From the NCBI RefSeq assembly GCF_036088315.1, contig NZ_CP107996.1:3809001-3873000 (forward strand): a stretch of 64,000 nucleotides of DNA. Reading direction: 5' to 3'. The DNA is from Streptomyces sp. NBC_00344 (GTDB lineage: Bacteria; Actinomycetota; Actinomycetes; Streptomycetales; Streptomycetaceae). The notes beneath the pieces were generated by a model. The model searched no databases and was not told the origin of the DNA. It saw only the letters and a program-made list of their open reading frames with translations. The position numbers were made by a program, and so were the translations under genes. This document shows positions 25,548 through 34,702 of this stretch, piece by piece (the first letter of the stretch is position 1; each line of letters starts with the position of its first letter).

Positions 25548-27197
25548 ATGGAGACCGAGTCGGAGCCGTACGTCCGTCTTGCGACCCTGCGGCAGTTGCA
25601 TCAAGCGGTCGCCAACCTCAATCAGGCACGCAGCCTGGCGGACACCCTGCAGACCGTGGCCGACGGCATCGTGTCCGGGCTCGGTTACGAACTGGCCTGC
25701 GTCAATCTCGTACGCCCGGACGGCGATCTGATCGTCGCGGCCCTCGCCGGTGACGACTCCGCCGCCGCGCTGATGACGGGCCGGGTCGGCTCGCGCGAAT
25801 CCTGGGAACGCAGGCTGGCCATGGGCGAGTCCTGGGGAGACCTCCGCTTCATCCCCTACACCGAGGGCTGGGTCCTCGACCACGACGACGTGCCGCACTG
25901 GTACAACGACGGCCCCGAGCCGCGCTTCGAGGACGAGTGGCACCCGGCGGACCGGCTCTTCGCCCCGATGTACGCCACCGACGCGTCCGGCGGCGATCTC
26001 GTCGGGGTCATATCCGTCGACCGCCCGCGCAATGGCAGACACCCCGGCGCCTGGGGGCAGGAGGCGCTCCAGATGTACGCCTTCCAGGCCGCCATAGCGA
26101 TCACCAACGCCCGGCTGCGCGCCAATATGCAGCGCGCCCTGGTGAGGCTGGAACGCGAGCAGCAGGCGCTGCGTGCCAGTGAGGAATCCTTCCGCCAGGC
26201 CTTCGAGTACGCCCCCAGCGGGATGGCCATCGCGGAGATGGGGGGCGACCAGCACGGCCGGCTGCTCAGAACCAATGACGCGCTCTGCAGACTGCTGGGC
26301 AGGCCGGCGTCCGTGATGCGGCGCTACTCCTTCGCCGATCTGGTCCACCCCGAGGACGTCGGCACCCTGCTCCGTACCTCCGCCGAGGGCGGGCGCGCCG
26401 AGCTGAGGCTGCGGCGGCGTGACGATTCGTACGTTTGGGTCTCGCTCCGCAACTCGGTGGTGGCCGACACCGCCGACGGCCCCCGCTTCCTCCTCACCCA
26501 CGTCGAGGACGTCGAGGAGCGCAAGCGCCACGAGCTGCAACTCGCCCACCGCGCATCGCACGACTCGCTGACCGGACTGCCCAACAGTGCCGAACTGCGC
26601 GCCCGGCTCAGTGCCCGGCTGTGCGCCCGCCCCGACGCGGCCCGCGAGACGGCCATCGAGGCGCTGGACGCGGCCTACGAACAGGGCGCGTCCACCACGG
26701 ACTCCGGTGCGCACCGTTTCGACTTCGGCGCCGGATCGGCCGCCGCCTATGACCACCCCATCCACCTGGTCGCCCCGACGAGCGAAGTCGACGACGGTAC
26801 GAAGGGGCTCGCGGTGCTCTTCTGCGACCTCGACGGCTTCAAGTCGATCAATGACCGCTTCGGGCACCACACCGGTGACGCGGTGCTCATCGAGGTCGCG
26901 CGGCGTCTGACCACCGGCGTGCGGGACGGTGACACCGTTGCCAGGCTCGGAGGTGACGAATTCGTCGTGCTGGCGGACGGCCTCGGCGCCGCGGACGCCG
27001 CTGACCTGGCCGTACGGCTGAGAAATGCCATTATTCCGCCTATCAGGGTGGACGGCCGGGCGGTGCGCGTCGGAGCCAGTTTCGGTATCGGCTGGGCGGT
27101 CTGCGGGATGTCGGTCGAAGAGGTCCTGCGCTCCGCCGACCAGCGGATGTACATCGAAAAGCGCTCCCGGGCGAAGGTGCACCGACGGGCCGGATAG
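25548..27197 (+). CDS. cdgB: Diguanylate cyclase CdgB type (GAF-PAS-PAC-GGDEF)
   Basis: A 549-residue cytosolic sensor protein. A GAF-like domain covers about 10-190, a PAS/PAC pair about 210-330 (EESFRQAFEYAPSGMA to RFLLTHVEDVEERKRHE), and a GGDEF domain the rest. The active site is RLGGDEFVV (GGDEF at 468-472) and the inhibitory RxxD site (RDGD) stands five residues before it, so the enzyme should make cyclic di-GMP from GTP with product inhibition. CdgB links c-di-GMP to BldD and the timing of development in S. coelicolor. An insert of about 50 residues lies between the GGDEF start and LFCDLDGFKSIND. ATG 25548 follows GGGGAGAG. Confidence 0.88.
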   Translation: METESEPYVRLATLRQLHQAVANLNQARSLADTLQTVADGIVSGLGYELACVNLVRPDGDLIVAALAGDDSAAALMTGRVGSRESWERRLAMGESWGDLRFIPYTEGWVLDHDDVPHWYNDGPEPRFEDEWHPADRLFAPMYATDASGGDLVGVISVDRPRNGRHPGAWGQEALQMYAFQAAIAITNARLRANMQRALVRLEREQQALRASEESFRQAFEYAPSGMAIAEMGGDQHGRLLRTNDALCRLLGRPASVMRRYSFADLVHPEDVGTLLRTSAEGGRAELRLRRRDDSYVWVSLRNSVVADTADGPRFLLTHVEDVEERKRHELQLAHRASHDSLTGLPNSAELRARLSARLCARPDAARETAIEALDAAYEQGASTTDSGAHRFDFGAGSAAAYDHPIHLVAPTSEVDDGTKGLAVLFCDLDGFKSINDRFGHHTGDAVLIEVARRLTTGVRDGDTVARLGGDEFVVLADGLGAADAADLAVRLRNAIIPPIRVDGRAVRVGASFGIGWAVCGMSVEEVLRSADQRMYIEKRSRAKVHRRAG

Positions 27198-27308
27198 CCG
27201 CTGTGACACCGCACACTCCGGGCCGCCGCTGCCCGGCGGACCGGCCCTTGCGTTCGCCCGTACGGGGTAGGCTCGCCCGGGTCAGCGATGTGTGAGGAGT
27301 ACCAGGGA

Positions 27309-28280
27309 ATGACGGCCGGCAACAACGGCACGAGCACGCCCGAGGACGACGACCCGTTCGGCTATCTGTACGAGGACGGCCGGGCAGCAGGTGCCGTTCC
27401 CCCGCCCGGAGGCGGCGGATACGGCTACCCGGGACCGTCGGCAGGCGGCCAGCCCGGGGTGCCCCGGACGTCGTACAACCATGTGCGTACGGTCGGCGAG
27501 CGCCAGTACGGGCAGCAGGCGCCCCAGCAGCAGTACGGGCAGCAGCAGGCACCGCCGCAGCAGTACGGGCAGCCGACCGCGCAGTACGCGGCACCGGAGA
27601 CCTACCCGGGAGCACCGCCGCCGGCGCCCCCGGCCCAGTACGGCAACGGCAGCGGCGGGCGCGGCAACGGACCCCAGCACAAGGGCCTGCTGATCGGCGC
27701 GGTCGCGGTGGTAGCGGTCGTGGTGATCGGGATCGGAGCCGCGCTGATGACCAGCGGCGGCGACAAGGACAAGGGCGCCCAGCCGGGTGGTTCCGGCGGC
27801 CGGACCGCGGCCCAGTCGGTCAAGCCAAGCGAGAGCGCGTCCAAGCCGGCGGAGGCCGACCTGCCGAAGCAGGATGCGGCGACGCTGACGCTGGGCGGCG
27901 CGGCGACCACCGGGAAGGACGTGCCGGGTGCCAAGGCGGCGGGTGGCGCCTACGTGGTGCTCGCCCAGCCGGGCGACTCGGCGACCTGGACCGTGGATGT
28001 GCCCGAGAGCGGGGCGTACACCCTGTCCATCGACTACGGCGTGCCGGGCACCGACGCCAAGACCTCTCTCACGGTCAACGACGCGGCCAAGCCTGCTTCG
28101 GTCAACATGAAGAACTTCGCGCACGCGCCCGAGGGCGACGCGTCGAAGGGGTGGACCAACACCTTCAACTACATCAACCTCAAGAAGGGCTCCAACACCA
28201 TCAAGATCTCCTGTGAACAGGGAGACAAGTGCGGTGTCAACCTGGACCAGCTCAAGCTGAAGGCCGGTCAGCAGGGCTGA
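27309..28280 (+). CDS. Membrane protein with extracytoplasmic carbohydrate-binding-like domain
   Basis: A 323-residue protein in three parts: a disordered N-terminus with repeated QQ(Y/A)GQ and Pro runs (1-120), one membrane helix (LLIGAVAVVAVVVIGIGAAL), a Lys/Ser/Pro linker, and an outer beta-sandwich domain of about 120 residues (AYVVLAQPGDSATWTV, then KKGSNTIKISCE) that resembles CBM35/CBM6 modules. It may sense or bind a sugar or wall polymer. ATG 27309 is preferred; an earlier GTG is also in frame. It lies directly after cdgB on the same strand. Confidence 0.7.
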   Translation: MTAGNNGTSTPEDDDPFGYLYEDGRAAGAVPPPGGGGYGYPGPSAGGQPGVPRTSYNHVRTVGERQYGQQAPQQQYGQQQAPPQQYGQPTAQYAAPETYPGAPPPAPPAQYGNGSGGRGNGPQHKGLLIGAVAVVAVVVIGIGAALMTSGGDKDKGAQPGGSGGRTAAQSVKPSESASKPAEADLPKQDAATLTLGGAATTGKDVPGAKAAGGAYVVLAQPGDSATWTVDVPESGAYTLSIDYGVPGTDAKTSLTVNDAAKPASVNMKNFAHAPEGDASKGWTNTFNYINLKKGSNTIKISCEQGDKCGVNLDQLKLKAGQQG

Positions 28281-28295
28281 GGCCCGGTAGGAGAG

Positions 28296-29246
28296 CTACC
28301 CGGCCCGGGAGCCGGGCTCGGTGAGATCGGTGACGAGGACCTGCGGAAGCAGGTCCTCGTACGTTGTGCGGTCGAACTCGCCCGCCGCGGGCGCCCGTAC
28401 GGTCGCCGCCGACAGCGCCACCGCGCGGGCCAGGCGCTGCGGCCAGGGGAGCTGTTCCACCAGGCCCGAGAGCAGTCCGGCCACCGCCGAGTCACCCGCG
28501 CCGGTCGGATTGCCGGGGAAGCGGGCCGGGGGCGCGGCCTGCCAGCTGCCGTCCGGGGTCACGGCGAGCATTCCGTCCGCGCCAAGCGACGCGACCACGG
28601 TGTCCGCGCCCCGGCGGCGGGCGTCGCGGGTGGCGCGCAGAGGCTCGCGGGAGCCGGTCAGCTGGGCCAGTTCATCGGCGTTCGGCTTGATCAGGCCGGG
28701 GCGGGCGGCTATGCCGCGGCGCAGTGGTTCGCCGCTGGTGTCCAGCAGGACGGGCACACCGGCCGCGCGGGCCTGGCGCACCAGCTGGGCGTAGGCGCCG
28801 ACCGGGACACCCGGCGGCAGGCTGCCGCAGAGGGCCACCGCTTCGGCCTTCCTCAGCAGGTGCGCGTAGGAGCCGAGGAAGGCCTCCCACTCGGTGGACG
28901 AGATCGTCGGGCCCGGCTCGTTCAGCTGAGTCGTGTCGCCCGACGCGGTGTCGACGACGGCGATCGTGCGGCGGGTGGTCCCGGCGACCGGCACGAGGGC
29001 GTCGATGGGCGGCAGCTCCGCGAGGAGCCCGCGCAGCACCGCGCCGGTGGGGCCTCCGGCGAAGCCCGTCACCACCGTCTCGTGGCCGAGCGCCGACAGC
29101 ACCCGGGCCACGTTCAGACCCTTGCCTCCGGCCCGTTCGGTGACCGCTTCGACTCGGTGACTGGCGTGCGGGGTGAGGGCGGGGACGCGGTAGGTGATGT
29201 CCAGGGCGGTGTTCAGGGTGACGGTCAGCAGCACAGAAACGATCAT
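28296..29246 (-). CDS. PfkB-family hexose-phosphate kinase (1-phosphofructokinase / tagatose-6-phosphate kinase type)
   Basis: A 316-residue ribokinase-fold enzyme. The N-terminal strand TLNTALDITYRVP, the substrate loop ERAGGKGLNVARVL and the C-terminal anion-hole motif NPTGAGDSAVAGLL are all in place. Enzymes with this N-terminus phosphorylate fructose-1-phosphate, tagatose-6-phosphate or similar sugars. It follows nagA on the same strand, but a hairpin lies between, so it may be partly separate from nagK-nagA. A role in amino-sugar or hexose catabolism is inferred from location. Confidence 0.82.
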   Translation of the reverse strand: MIVSVLLTVTLNTALDITYRVPALTPHASHRVEAVTERAGGKGLNVARVLSALGHETVVTGFAGGPTGAVLRGLLAELPPIDALVPVAGTTRRTIAVVDTASGDTTQLNEPGPTISSTEWEAFLGSYAHLLRKAEAVALCGSLPPGVPVGAYAQLVRQARAAGVPVLLDTSGEPLRRGIAARPGLIKPNADELAQLTGSREPLRATRDARRRGADTVVASLGADGMLAVTPDGSWQAAPPARFPGNPTGAGDSAVAGLLSGLVEQLPWPQRLARAVALSAATVRAPAAGEFDRTTYEDLLPQVLVTDLTEPGSRAG

Positions 29247-29255
29247 GCCAAAGCG

Positions 29256-29291
29256 GAAGCGGCAGGCCCAGACCCAAGGACCTGCCGCTTC
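29256..29291 (-). terminator. Hairpin between nagA and the PfkB-type kinase gene
   Basis: GAAGCGGCAGG (29256-29266) pairs with CCTGCCGCTTC (29281-29291) around a 14-base loop, 35 bases past the nagA stop. Confidence 0.55.
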
Positions 29292-29326
29292 GGCTACGGC
29301 GACGTCCGCTGCTGCGGCAAATCGGG

Positions 29327-30475
29327 CTACCGCGGGTCAACCACCCATTCGCCCTTGCGCATCACCCCGGTCAGCGCGAAGTCCGCGTCGAGCACGACCA
29401 GGTCGGCGTCCTTGCCGGGCTCCAGCGAGCCGACCCTGTCGTAGACACCGAGCAGCCGGGCCGGGTTGGCCGCGATGGACCGCACGACGTCCTCCACCGG
29501 AAGCCTGTCCACGGTCACCGACCGCCGGAAGGCCGTGTCCAGGGTGAGGGTGGAGCCGGCGATGGAGCCGCCTTCGACCAGCCGGGCGACGCCCTCCTTG
29601 ACCTCGACCTCCAGCGGGCCGAGGTGGTAGATCCCGTCGCCGAAACCCGCCGCGTCCATGGCGTCGGTGATGAACGCCACCCGCGGGGAGCCCGCGCACC
29701 GGAAGGCGAGCTCCAGGGCGGCCGGATGCAGATGGGTGCCGTCGTTGATCAGCTCGACGGTGATCCGTTCGTCCTCGAGCAGCGCGGCGATCGGGCCGGG
29801 ATCGCGGTGGCCCAGCGGCGGCATCGCGTTGAAGAGATGGGTGGCGACGGTCGCCCCGGCCTCGATGGCCTCGACGGTCTGCTCGTAGGTGGCGTCGGTG
29901 TGACCGATGGCCGCGATCACGCCGTGTTCGCGGAGCAGCCGTACCGAGTCGATGCCGCCCTTCATCTCGGTGGCGAGGGTGAACATCTTCGCGGTGCCGC
30001 GCGCCGCGTCCATCAGCTTGCGGACGTCGGCGGGGTCCGGGTCGCGCAGCAGGGCCTCGCTGTGGGCGCCCTTGCGGCACGGTGAGATGAACGGGCCCTC
30101 GAAGTGGATGCCCGCCAGGTCGCCCTGTTCGACCAGTTCGGACAGGAGCGAGGCCCGCTCGGCGAGGAAGTCCATGTCGCCGGTGACGGTGGAGGCGACG
30201 ATCGTCGTGGTGCCGTGCAGCCGGTGGGTGTGGATGCCCTTGAGCACCTCGTCGGGCGTCCCCGATGTGAAGGAGTTCCCGCCGCCGCCGTGCACATGCA
30301 TGTCGACGAAACCGGGAACCACCCAGTGGCCCGAAAGGTCGACAACGGCCGAGTCGGCCCGGGAGCTTCCGGCGATGCGCGGTCCTTCCACGATGACCCG
30401 GCCGCCCTCCACGGTCCCGGTCGGCAGCACCACCCGGGCCCCGGAGAGAACTGTGCTTGCTTCGCTTCCGGCCAT
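29327..30475 (-). CDS. nagA: N-acetylglucosamine-6-phosphate deacetylase
   Basis: A 382-residue amidohydrolase that removes acetate from GlcNAc-6-phosphate to give glucosamine-6-phosphate, the DasR effector. Metal and substrate motifs: DMHVHGGGG near residue 55, IHFEGPFIS, AIGHTDATYEQ, ATHLFNAMPP and FITDAMDAAG. ATG 30475 overlaps the stop of nagK by one base, so the two are co-translated. The frame running upstream to 30733 lies inside nagK and is rejected. Confidence 0.95.
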   Translation of the reverse strand: MAGSEASTVLSGARVVLPTGTVEGGRVIVEGPRIAGSSRADSAVVDLSGHWVVPGFVDMHVHGGGGNSFTSGTPDEVLKGIHTHRLHGTTTIVASTVTGDMDFLAERASLLSELVEQGDLAGIHFEGPFISPCRKGAHSEALLRDPDPADVRKLMDAARGTAKMFTLATEMKGGIDSVRLLREHGVIAAIGHTDATYEQTVEAIEAGATVATHLFNAMPPLGHRDPGPIAALLEDERITVELINDGTHLHPAALELAFRCAGSPRVAFITDAMDAAGFGDGIYHLGPLEVEVKEGVARLVEGGSIAGSTLTLDTAFRRSVTVDRLPVEDVVRSIAANPARLLGVYDRVGSLEPGKDADLVVLDADFALTGVMRKGEWVVDPR

Positions 30476-31449
30476 CAGGCGGATACCTCCGTGGAGAGAA
30501 GATCCCAGGCGAGCAGCCCTGCGCCCAGGCAGCCGGCGGTGTCCCCGAGGGCCGCCGGGACGATATGGGGGAGTTTCTGGAACGTCACCCGTTCCTCGAC
30601 CGCTGCCCGCAGTGGTGCGAACAGGGTCTCCCCGGCCTCGGCGAGACCACCACCGATGATCAACGTACGGGGATCGAGCAGGGTGAGCGCGGTGACCAGG
30701 CCGTCGGCGAGCGCGTCCACCGCGTCCTGCCATACGGCGGCGGCCCGCGGGTCACCCGAGTCGACCGCTTTGGCGCAGTCGGCCGCGTCCGCTTCCGGGT
30801 CGCCGGACGCCGCGGCCCAGGCCAGCGAGACAGCGGACGCGGAGGCGTACCGCTCGAGGCAGCCGCGCTGCCCGCAGCCGCAGGCGACGCCGCCGTGGCG
30901 CACCACGACGTGGCCGATCTCGCCCGCGTATCCGTGGGCGCCCGCCTCGATCGCGCCGTCGATGCCGATGGCCCCCGCGATCCCGGTGCCGAGCGGCATG
31001 AACAGGAACCGGTCGCTGCCCCGGCCCGCCCCGATCCGCCCCTCGGCGAGTCCGCCGGTGCGCACGTCGTGGCCGAGTGCGACCGGAATGCCGTGCAGCC
31101 GGTCGCTGAGAAGCTTCCGCAGGGGGACGTCACGCCAGCCGAGGTTGGCGGCGTAGACCGCTGTACCGCTCTCGGCGTCGACTATGCCGGGGACGGCGAC
31201 CCCGGCCGCCGCGGCGGGCTCCCCGAAATGCCCGGTTCCGTAGGCGTACAGCTCGGCGGCGAAGTCCAGGATCGACGCGACGACGGCCTCGGGCCCCCGC
31301 TTCCTGCCGGTGGCCCGCCGTGCCTCGTGGAGCAGGGCGCCGTCGGCCCCGACCAGGGCGGCCTTCATGCCGGTACCGCCCACGTCCAGGGCGATGACAT
31401 GGCTTCCGGCCGGGTGTCCGGAGGGCGTCCCCCGGGAGAATGCAGTCAC
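30475..31449 (-). CDS. nagK: ROK-family N-acetylglucosamine kinase
   Basis: A 324-residue ROK kinase. The ATP site is ALDVGGTGMKAAL, the catalytic segment is GHDVRTGGLAEG, and the zinc knot CGCGQRGCLE is intact. Together with nagA it matches the nagKA operon of S. coelicolor, in which NagK phosphorylates intracellular GlcNAc. There is no DNA-binding domain, so it is an enzyme, not a ROK repressor. A DasR-type box lies just upstream at 31477. Confidence 0.92.
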   Translation of the reverse strand: MTAFSRGTPSGHPAGSHVIALDVGGTGMKAALVGADGALLHEARRATGRKRGPEAVVASILDFAAELYAYGTGHFGEPAAAAGVAVPGIVDAESGTAVYAANLGWRDVPLRKLLSDRLHGIPVALGHDVRTGGLAEGRIGAGRGSDRFLFMPLGTGIAGAIGIDGAIEAGAHGYAGEIGHVVVRHGGVACGCGQRGCLERYASASAVSLAWAAASGDPEADAADCAKAVDSGDPRAAAVWQDAVDALADGLVTALTLLDPRTLIIGGGLAEAGETLFAPLRAAVEERVTFQKLPHIVPAALGDTAGCLGAGLLAWDLLSTEVSA

Positions 31450-31476
31450 ACGGACAGTGTGGCGCGGAGAACCAGA

Positions 31477-31492
31477 AAAGGTCTAGTCCACT
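31477..31492. promoter_or_regulatory. DasR-type box (dre) upstream of nagK
   Basis: AAAGGTCTAGTCCACT, read on the minus strand AGTGGACTAGACCTTT, matches 13 of 16 positions of the dre consensus AGTGGTCTAGACCACT. It ends 28 bases before the nagK start. DasR represses amino-sugar use and is released by glucosamine-6-phosphate. Confidence 0.85.
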
Positions 31493-31533
31493 GTGTTGGA
31501 TTGTTGCGCTCGCATACAAAGCCCCGGCAAAGT

Positions 31534-31569
31534 CGCCCCGGCCGGGCGGTGCGATCCCGGGCCGGGGCG
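31534..31569 (-). terminator. Hairpin after the small secreted protein gene
   Basis: CGCCCCGGCC (31534-31543) pairs with GGCCGGGGCG (31560-31569), 14 bases past the stop at 31583. Confidence 0.65.
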
Positions 31570-31582
31570 GTCGCGCGAGGTG

Positions 31583-31996
31583 TCAGGCGGTCATCTTCGT
31601 CACAGCGCCGCAGCCGCTCACCTCGACGAAGCCGTTGATCGACTTGCCGAGGCAGACCTGCAGGGTCACCGGGGTCTTCTCGGCCAGGTCGTAGGGGACC
31701 CAGTTGCTGCTGCAGTTGCCGTTGCCGATGCTGAAGTACGTCGCGGCGCTGACACCCACATTGCCGGTGGCCGGCCCTCTGTAGACCTGACCGGTCATCT
31801 TCAGATAGACGCCGTAGCCGTCGGCCGCGTGGTCGCAGGCGACGAACTTGTCCCCGTTGTCAGTGAATTCACCGAATCCTGCCTTGTTGGCCGAATATAC
31901 GAACCAGGTGCTCTCGGCGAAGGCGCTGGTCGCGGTGGCGAAGGTGAGCAGGGCGCCGGCGCCCGCTACTGCTGCCGTCCGAAGGATGTTGCGCAT
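31583..31996 (-). CDS. Small secreted protein
   Basis: A 137-residue protein with a clear Sec signal (basic MRNILR, hydrophobic core, TSAFAES cleavage site). The mature part has Cys in ACDHA, NGNCSSN, QVCLG and VSGCGA, probably two disulfides, and many aromatic residues. I do not recognise the family. ATG 31996 has GAGG about nine bases upstream; an ATG five codons earlier is possible. Its promoter region is shared with the sugar-binding protein gene. Confidence 0.75.
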   Translation of the reverse strand: MRNILRTAAVAGAGALLTFATATSAFAESTWFVYSANKAGFGEFTDNGDKFVACDHAADGYGVYLKMTGQVYRGPATGNVGVSAATYFSIGNGNCSSNWVPYDLAEKTPVTLQVCLGKSINGFVEVSGCGAVTKMTA

Positions 31997-32133
31997 AGCT
32001 GTATGCCTCATTCATCTCGATGGCTGGAGCGGCAACAGGCTACGACTGGTCCGAACCAGCAACCACCCATTAATGAACGGGTGTTGACCAGGACGGCGCG
32101 ATGTGTGGGGGTGCGTTGCAGAAGCGAGACCCG

Positions 32134-32149
32134 TGTGGTGTAGACCTTG
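32134..32149. promoter_or_regulatory. Weak DasR-like box upstream of the sugar-binding protein
   Basis: TGTGGTGTAGACCTTG agrees with 11 of 16 positions of the dre consensus and keeps the TAGACC half. It lies about 85 bp before the GTG at 32234. Given the nagK box nearby, DasR control is possible but unproven. Confidence 0.35.
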
Positions 32150-32233
32150 TGGGGGGACGTGAGGAAAAATCGCAGCCTATTGCGACAGGACGTCACGGGG
32201 GACCGACTGGAACACAAGGGTGGGTAAAGGGCT

Positions 32234-33505
32234 GTGCAGCGCCGCTTGATGGGACTGACCGCGGGAATCGCCGCGCTCGGGATGACGGCAGGTCTTTCCG
32301 GCTGTGGCAGCGACGGCGGATCCTCGGCCGGCGACGCCACCCTGAGCATGGTGGTCGCGAACTACGACCCCAACGACGGCGACTCGACCCAGAAGTACTG
32401 GGACGGCGTGATCAGCACTTTCGAGAACAACAACCCCGGCATCAAGGTCGATGTGAAGGTGCTGTCCTGGAAGGTCGTGGACTCCGAGGTCGCCAAGATG
32501 GTGAAGGCGGGCCACGCCCCCGACATCGCGCAGATCGGCGCGTACGCCGACTACGCGGCCCAGGGCAAGCTCTACAGCGCCGACGACCTGCTCTCCATAC
32601 CCGTGCAGGCCAACTTCCTCGGCCCGCTCGCCGACGCCGGCGAGCAGGACCGCAAGCAGTACGGCATGCCGTTCGTCGCGTCCACCCGGCTGCTCTTCTA
32701 CAACGAGAAGCTGTTCGACGCGGCCGGCCTCACCCCGCCGAAGACCTGGGACCAGCTGGCGTCGGACGCCTCGGTGCTCAAGGCGCGCGGCGTGAAGTAC
32801 CCGTACGCGCTCCCGCTCGGCAGCGAAGAGGCCCAGGCCGAGACGCAGATGTGGCTGCTCAGCGGCGGTGACGGCTACACCGACGGTGTCGGCACGTACA
32901 CCATCAACTCGCCGCAGAACATCAAGACCCTCGACTGGCTGAAGACGCACCTCGTCGGCAAGGATCTGGTCGGTCCGGTGACACCCGGGCAACTCGACCG
33001 CAAGGACGCCTTCGCCGCGTTCACCAAGGGCCAGGTCGGCATGCTCAACGGTCACCCGCAGCTGATGCAGCAGGCCGAGGACAAGGGCATCAAGGTCGGC
33101 AAGGTCCCGATGCCCGGCATCAACGGCACGGCCAAGACCACCATGGGCGTCTCCGACTGGATCATGGGGTTCAGGCAGAACGGCCACCGTGCGCAGATCG
33201 GGAAGTTCCTCGACTACGTCTTCAATGACCGCAACGTCCTGGAGTTCGCCACCACATACGACCTGTTGCCGCCGACCGTCTCGGCGTCGGACAAGCTCTC
33301 CGACGACCCGAAGCACAAGGAGCTGAAGAAGTTCCTGGACGAGCTGCCCACCTCGCAGCTGCCGCCGGTCGGCAAGACGTCCTGGGCGCAGGTCAGCGAC
33401 ACGATCAAGAAGCAGATCGGCAAGGCCGTCCAGCCCGACGGCAACCCCGAGAGCGTCCTCAACCAGATCCAGAACACCGCATCGGCCGCACAGAGCGCGG
33501 AGTAG
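32234..33505 (+). CDS. ABC-type sugar-binding lipoprotein
   Basis: A 423-residue solute-binding protein of family 1 (MalE/DasA type). It starts at GTG 32234 behind GTAAAGGG, with a signal peptide and lipobox LSGC. Typical stretches are NNPGIKVDVKVLSWK, MPFVASTRLLFYNEKLFDAAGL and KGQVGMLNGHP. It would bring a sugar or oligosaccharide to an ABC permease, but no permease genes adjoin it, so it must share a transporter encoded elsewhere. Location near nagK-nagA suggests an amino sugar. Confidence 0.88.
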   Translation: MQRRLMGLTAGIAALGMTAGLSGCGSDGGSSAGDATLSMVVANYDPNDGDSTQKYWDGVISTFENNNPGIKVDVKVLSWKVVDSEVAKMVKAGHAPDIAQIGAYADYAAQGKLYSADDLLSIPVQANFLGPLADAGEQDRKQYGMPFVASTRLLFYNEKLFDAAGLTPPKTWDQLASDASVLKARGVKYPYALPLGSEEAQAETQMWLLSGGDGYTDGVGTYTINSPQNIKTLDWLKTHLVGKDLVGPVTPGQLDRKDAFAAFTKGQVGMLNGHPQLMQQAEDKGIKVGKVPMPGINGTAKTTMGVSDWIMGFRQNGHRAQIGKFLDYVFNDRNVLEFATTYDLLPPTVSASDKLSDDPKHKELKKFLDELPTSQLPPVGKTSWAQVSDTIKKQIGKAVQPDGNPESVLNQIQNTASAAQSAE

Positions 33506-33539
33506 CCCGCTCCGGCGGCTCCCCAGTACGTTGACTGAT

Positions 33540-33791
33540 ATGACTGGCGACGAGACCCGGGGCCCCGCGCCGCTCCCCGAGCGGGACCGAGCGGTGCTCG
33601 CCGTCGAACGGCGGGCGTGGCCCGGGCCCGGCGCCAAGGAACGCGCGATACGCGAGCAGCTGGGCATCTCGCCGGTCCGCTACTACCAGCTCCTGAACTC
33701 CCTCCTCGACGACGAGAGGGCGCTGGCGCACGATCCCGTCACCGTCAACCGGTTGCGACGGGTGCGGGACGCGCGGCGCGAGCGGCGGTAG
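33540..33791 (+). CDS. DUF3263 protein
   Basis: An 83-residue basic protein with a helix-turn-helix-like centre: KERAIREQLGISPVRYYQLL, then a short helix ending in an Arg-rich tail. It matches the DUF3263 family, small actinobacterial proteins thought to bind DNA. ATG 33540 is chosen over an in-frame TTG at 33531. It lies between the sugar-binding protein and otsB. Confidence 0.8.
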   Translation: MTGDETRGPAPLPERDRAVLAVERRAWPGPGAKERAIREQLGISPVRYYQLLNSLLDDERALAHDPVTVNRLRRVRDARRERR

Positions 33792-33853
33792 CTCCGGCGG
33801 GCGGCTGCCCCGTTGCCCGTGCCGGGCCCGCCGCGCACGGCTAAGGTCGCACC

Positions 33854-34702
33854 ATGGGCAGCCCATCGAACACCCTGCCGACCCCCGCCACCGCAGCGGG
33901 CCGCGAAGGCCTCGCCGCTTTTCTGGCCAGGCCGGAAAAAGCCGTCGTGGCCCTCGACTTCGACGGAACCCTCGCCGATATCGTGCCGGACCCCGAGCAG
34001 GCCCGTGCCCACCCGGATGTGGTCCCCGCCCTCGCCGCGCTCGCCCCGCGGGTCGCATCCGTCGCTGTGGTGACGGGCCGCCCGGCAGGGGTCGCCGTAC
34101 GGTACGGCGGCTTCGCCGGAGTGTCCGGCCTGGAACATCTCGTGGTCCTCGGCCACTACGGTGCCGAGCGCTGGGACGCCGTCAGCGGCGCCGTCAACGC
34201 CCCGGCGCCGCATCCGGGCGTCGCGGCGGTCCGCGCCGGACTTCCCGGGTACCTGGACGGCATCGGTGCCTGGCGCGGTACCTGGATCGAGGACAAGGGC
34301 CAGGCGATCGCCGTCCACACGCGCAGGGCCACCGACCCCCGGGCCGCCTTCGAAGCCCTCCGGCAGCCGCTGGCCGTACTCGCCGCACGGCACGGGCTGA
34401 TCGTGGAGCCGGGCCGGATGGTCCTGGAGCTGCGGCCGCCCGGCGTCGACAAGGGCGTCGCGCTGACCGAGTACGTGCGCGAGGTGGGCGCCGGATCAGT
34501 CGTCTACGCCGGGGACGACCTCGGCGACCTGCCCGCGTTCGACGCGGTCGGGAAGCTCCGCTCGGAGGGCGTACCGGGGCTGCTGGTGTGCAGCGGGGAC
34601 AATGAGGTCCCCGAACTCGCGGCCAGGGCCGACCTGCCGCTGCCGGGCCCCGGCGCGGTCGCCGCGTTCCTGGCGGAGCTGGCGCGCGTGGTCAGTCCGT
34701 AG
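33854..34702 (+). CDS. otsB: Trehalose-6-phosphate phosphatase
   Basis: A 282-residue HAD-superfamily phosphatase. Motif I is ALDFDGTLADIV with the nucleophile Asp, motif II VVTGRPAG, and the C-terminal motif VYAGDDLGDLPAF. It removes phosphate from trehalose-6-phosphate made by the convergent otsA. The last 11 bases overlap the end of otsA on the other strand. TAAGGT sits six bases before the ATG, so a leaderless message is likely. Confidence 0.92.
   Translation: MGSPSNTLPTPATAAGREGLAAFLARPEKAVVALDFDGTLADIVPDPEQARAHPDVVPALAALAPRVASVAVVTGRPAGVAVRYGGFAGVSGLEHLVVLGHYGAERWDAVSGAVNAPAPHPGVAAVRAGLPGYLDGIGAWRGTWIEDKGQAIAVHTRRATDPRAAFEALRQPLAVLAARHGLIVEPGRMVLELRPPGVDKGVALTEYVREVGAGSVVYAGDDLGDLPAFDAVGKLRSEGVPGLLVCSGDNEVPELAARADLPLPGPGAVAAFLAELARVVSP

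Noticed and set aside
25470..27209. 579-codon minus-strand frame across cdgB
   Set aside because: Antisense of the clear GAF-PAS-GGDEF protein.
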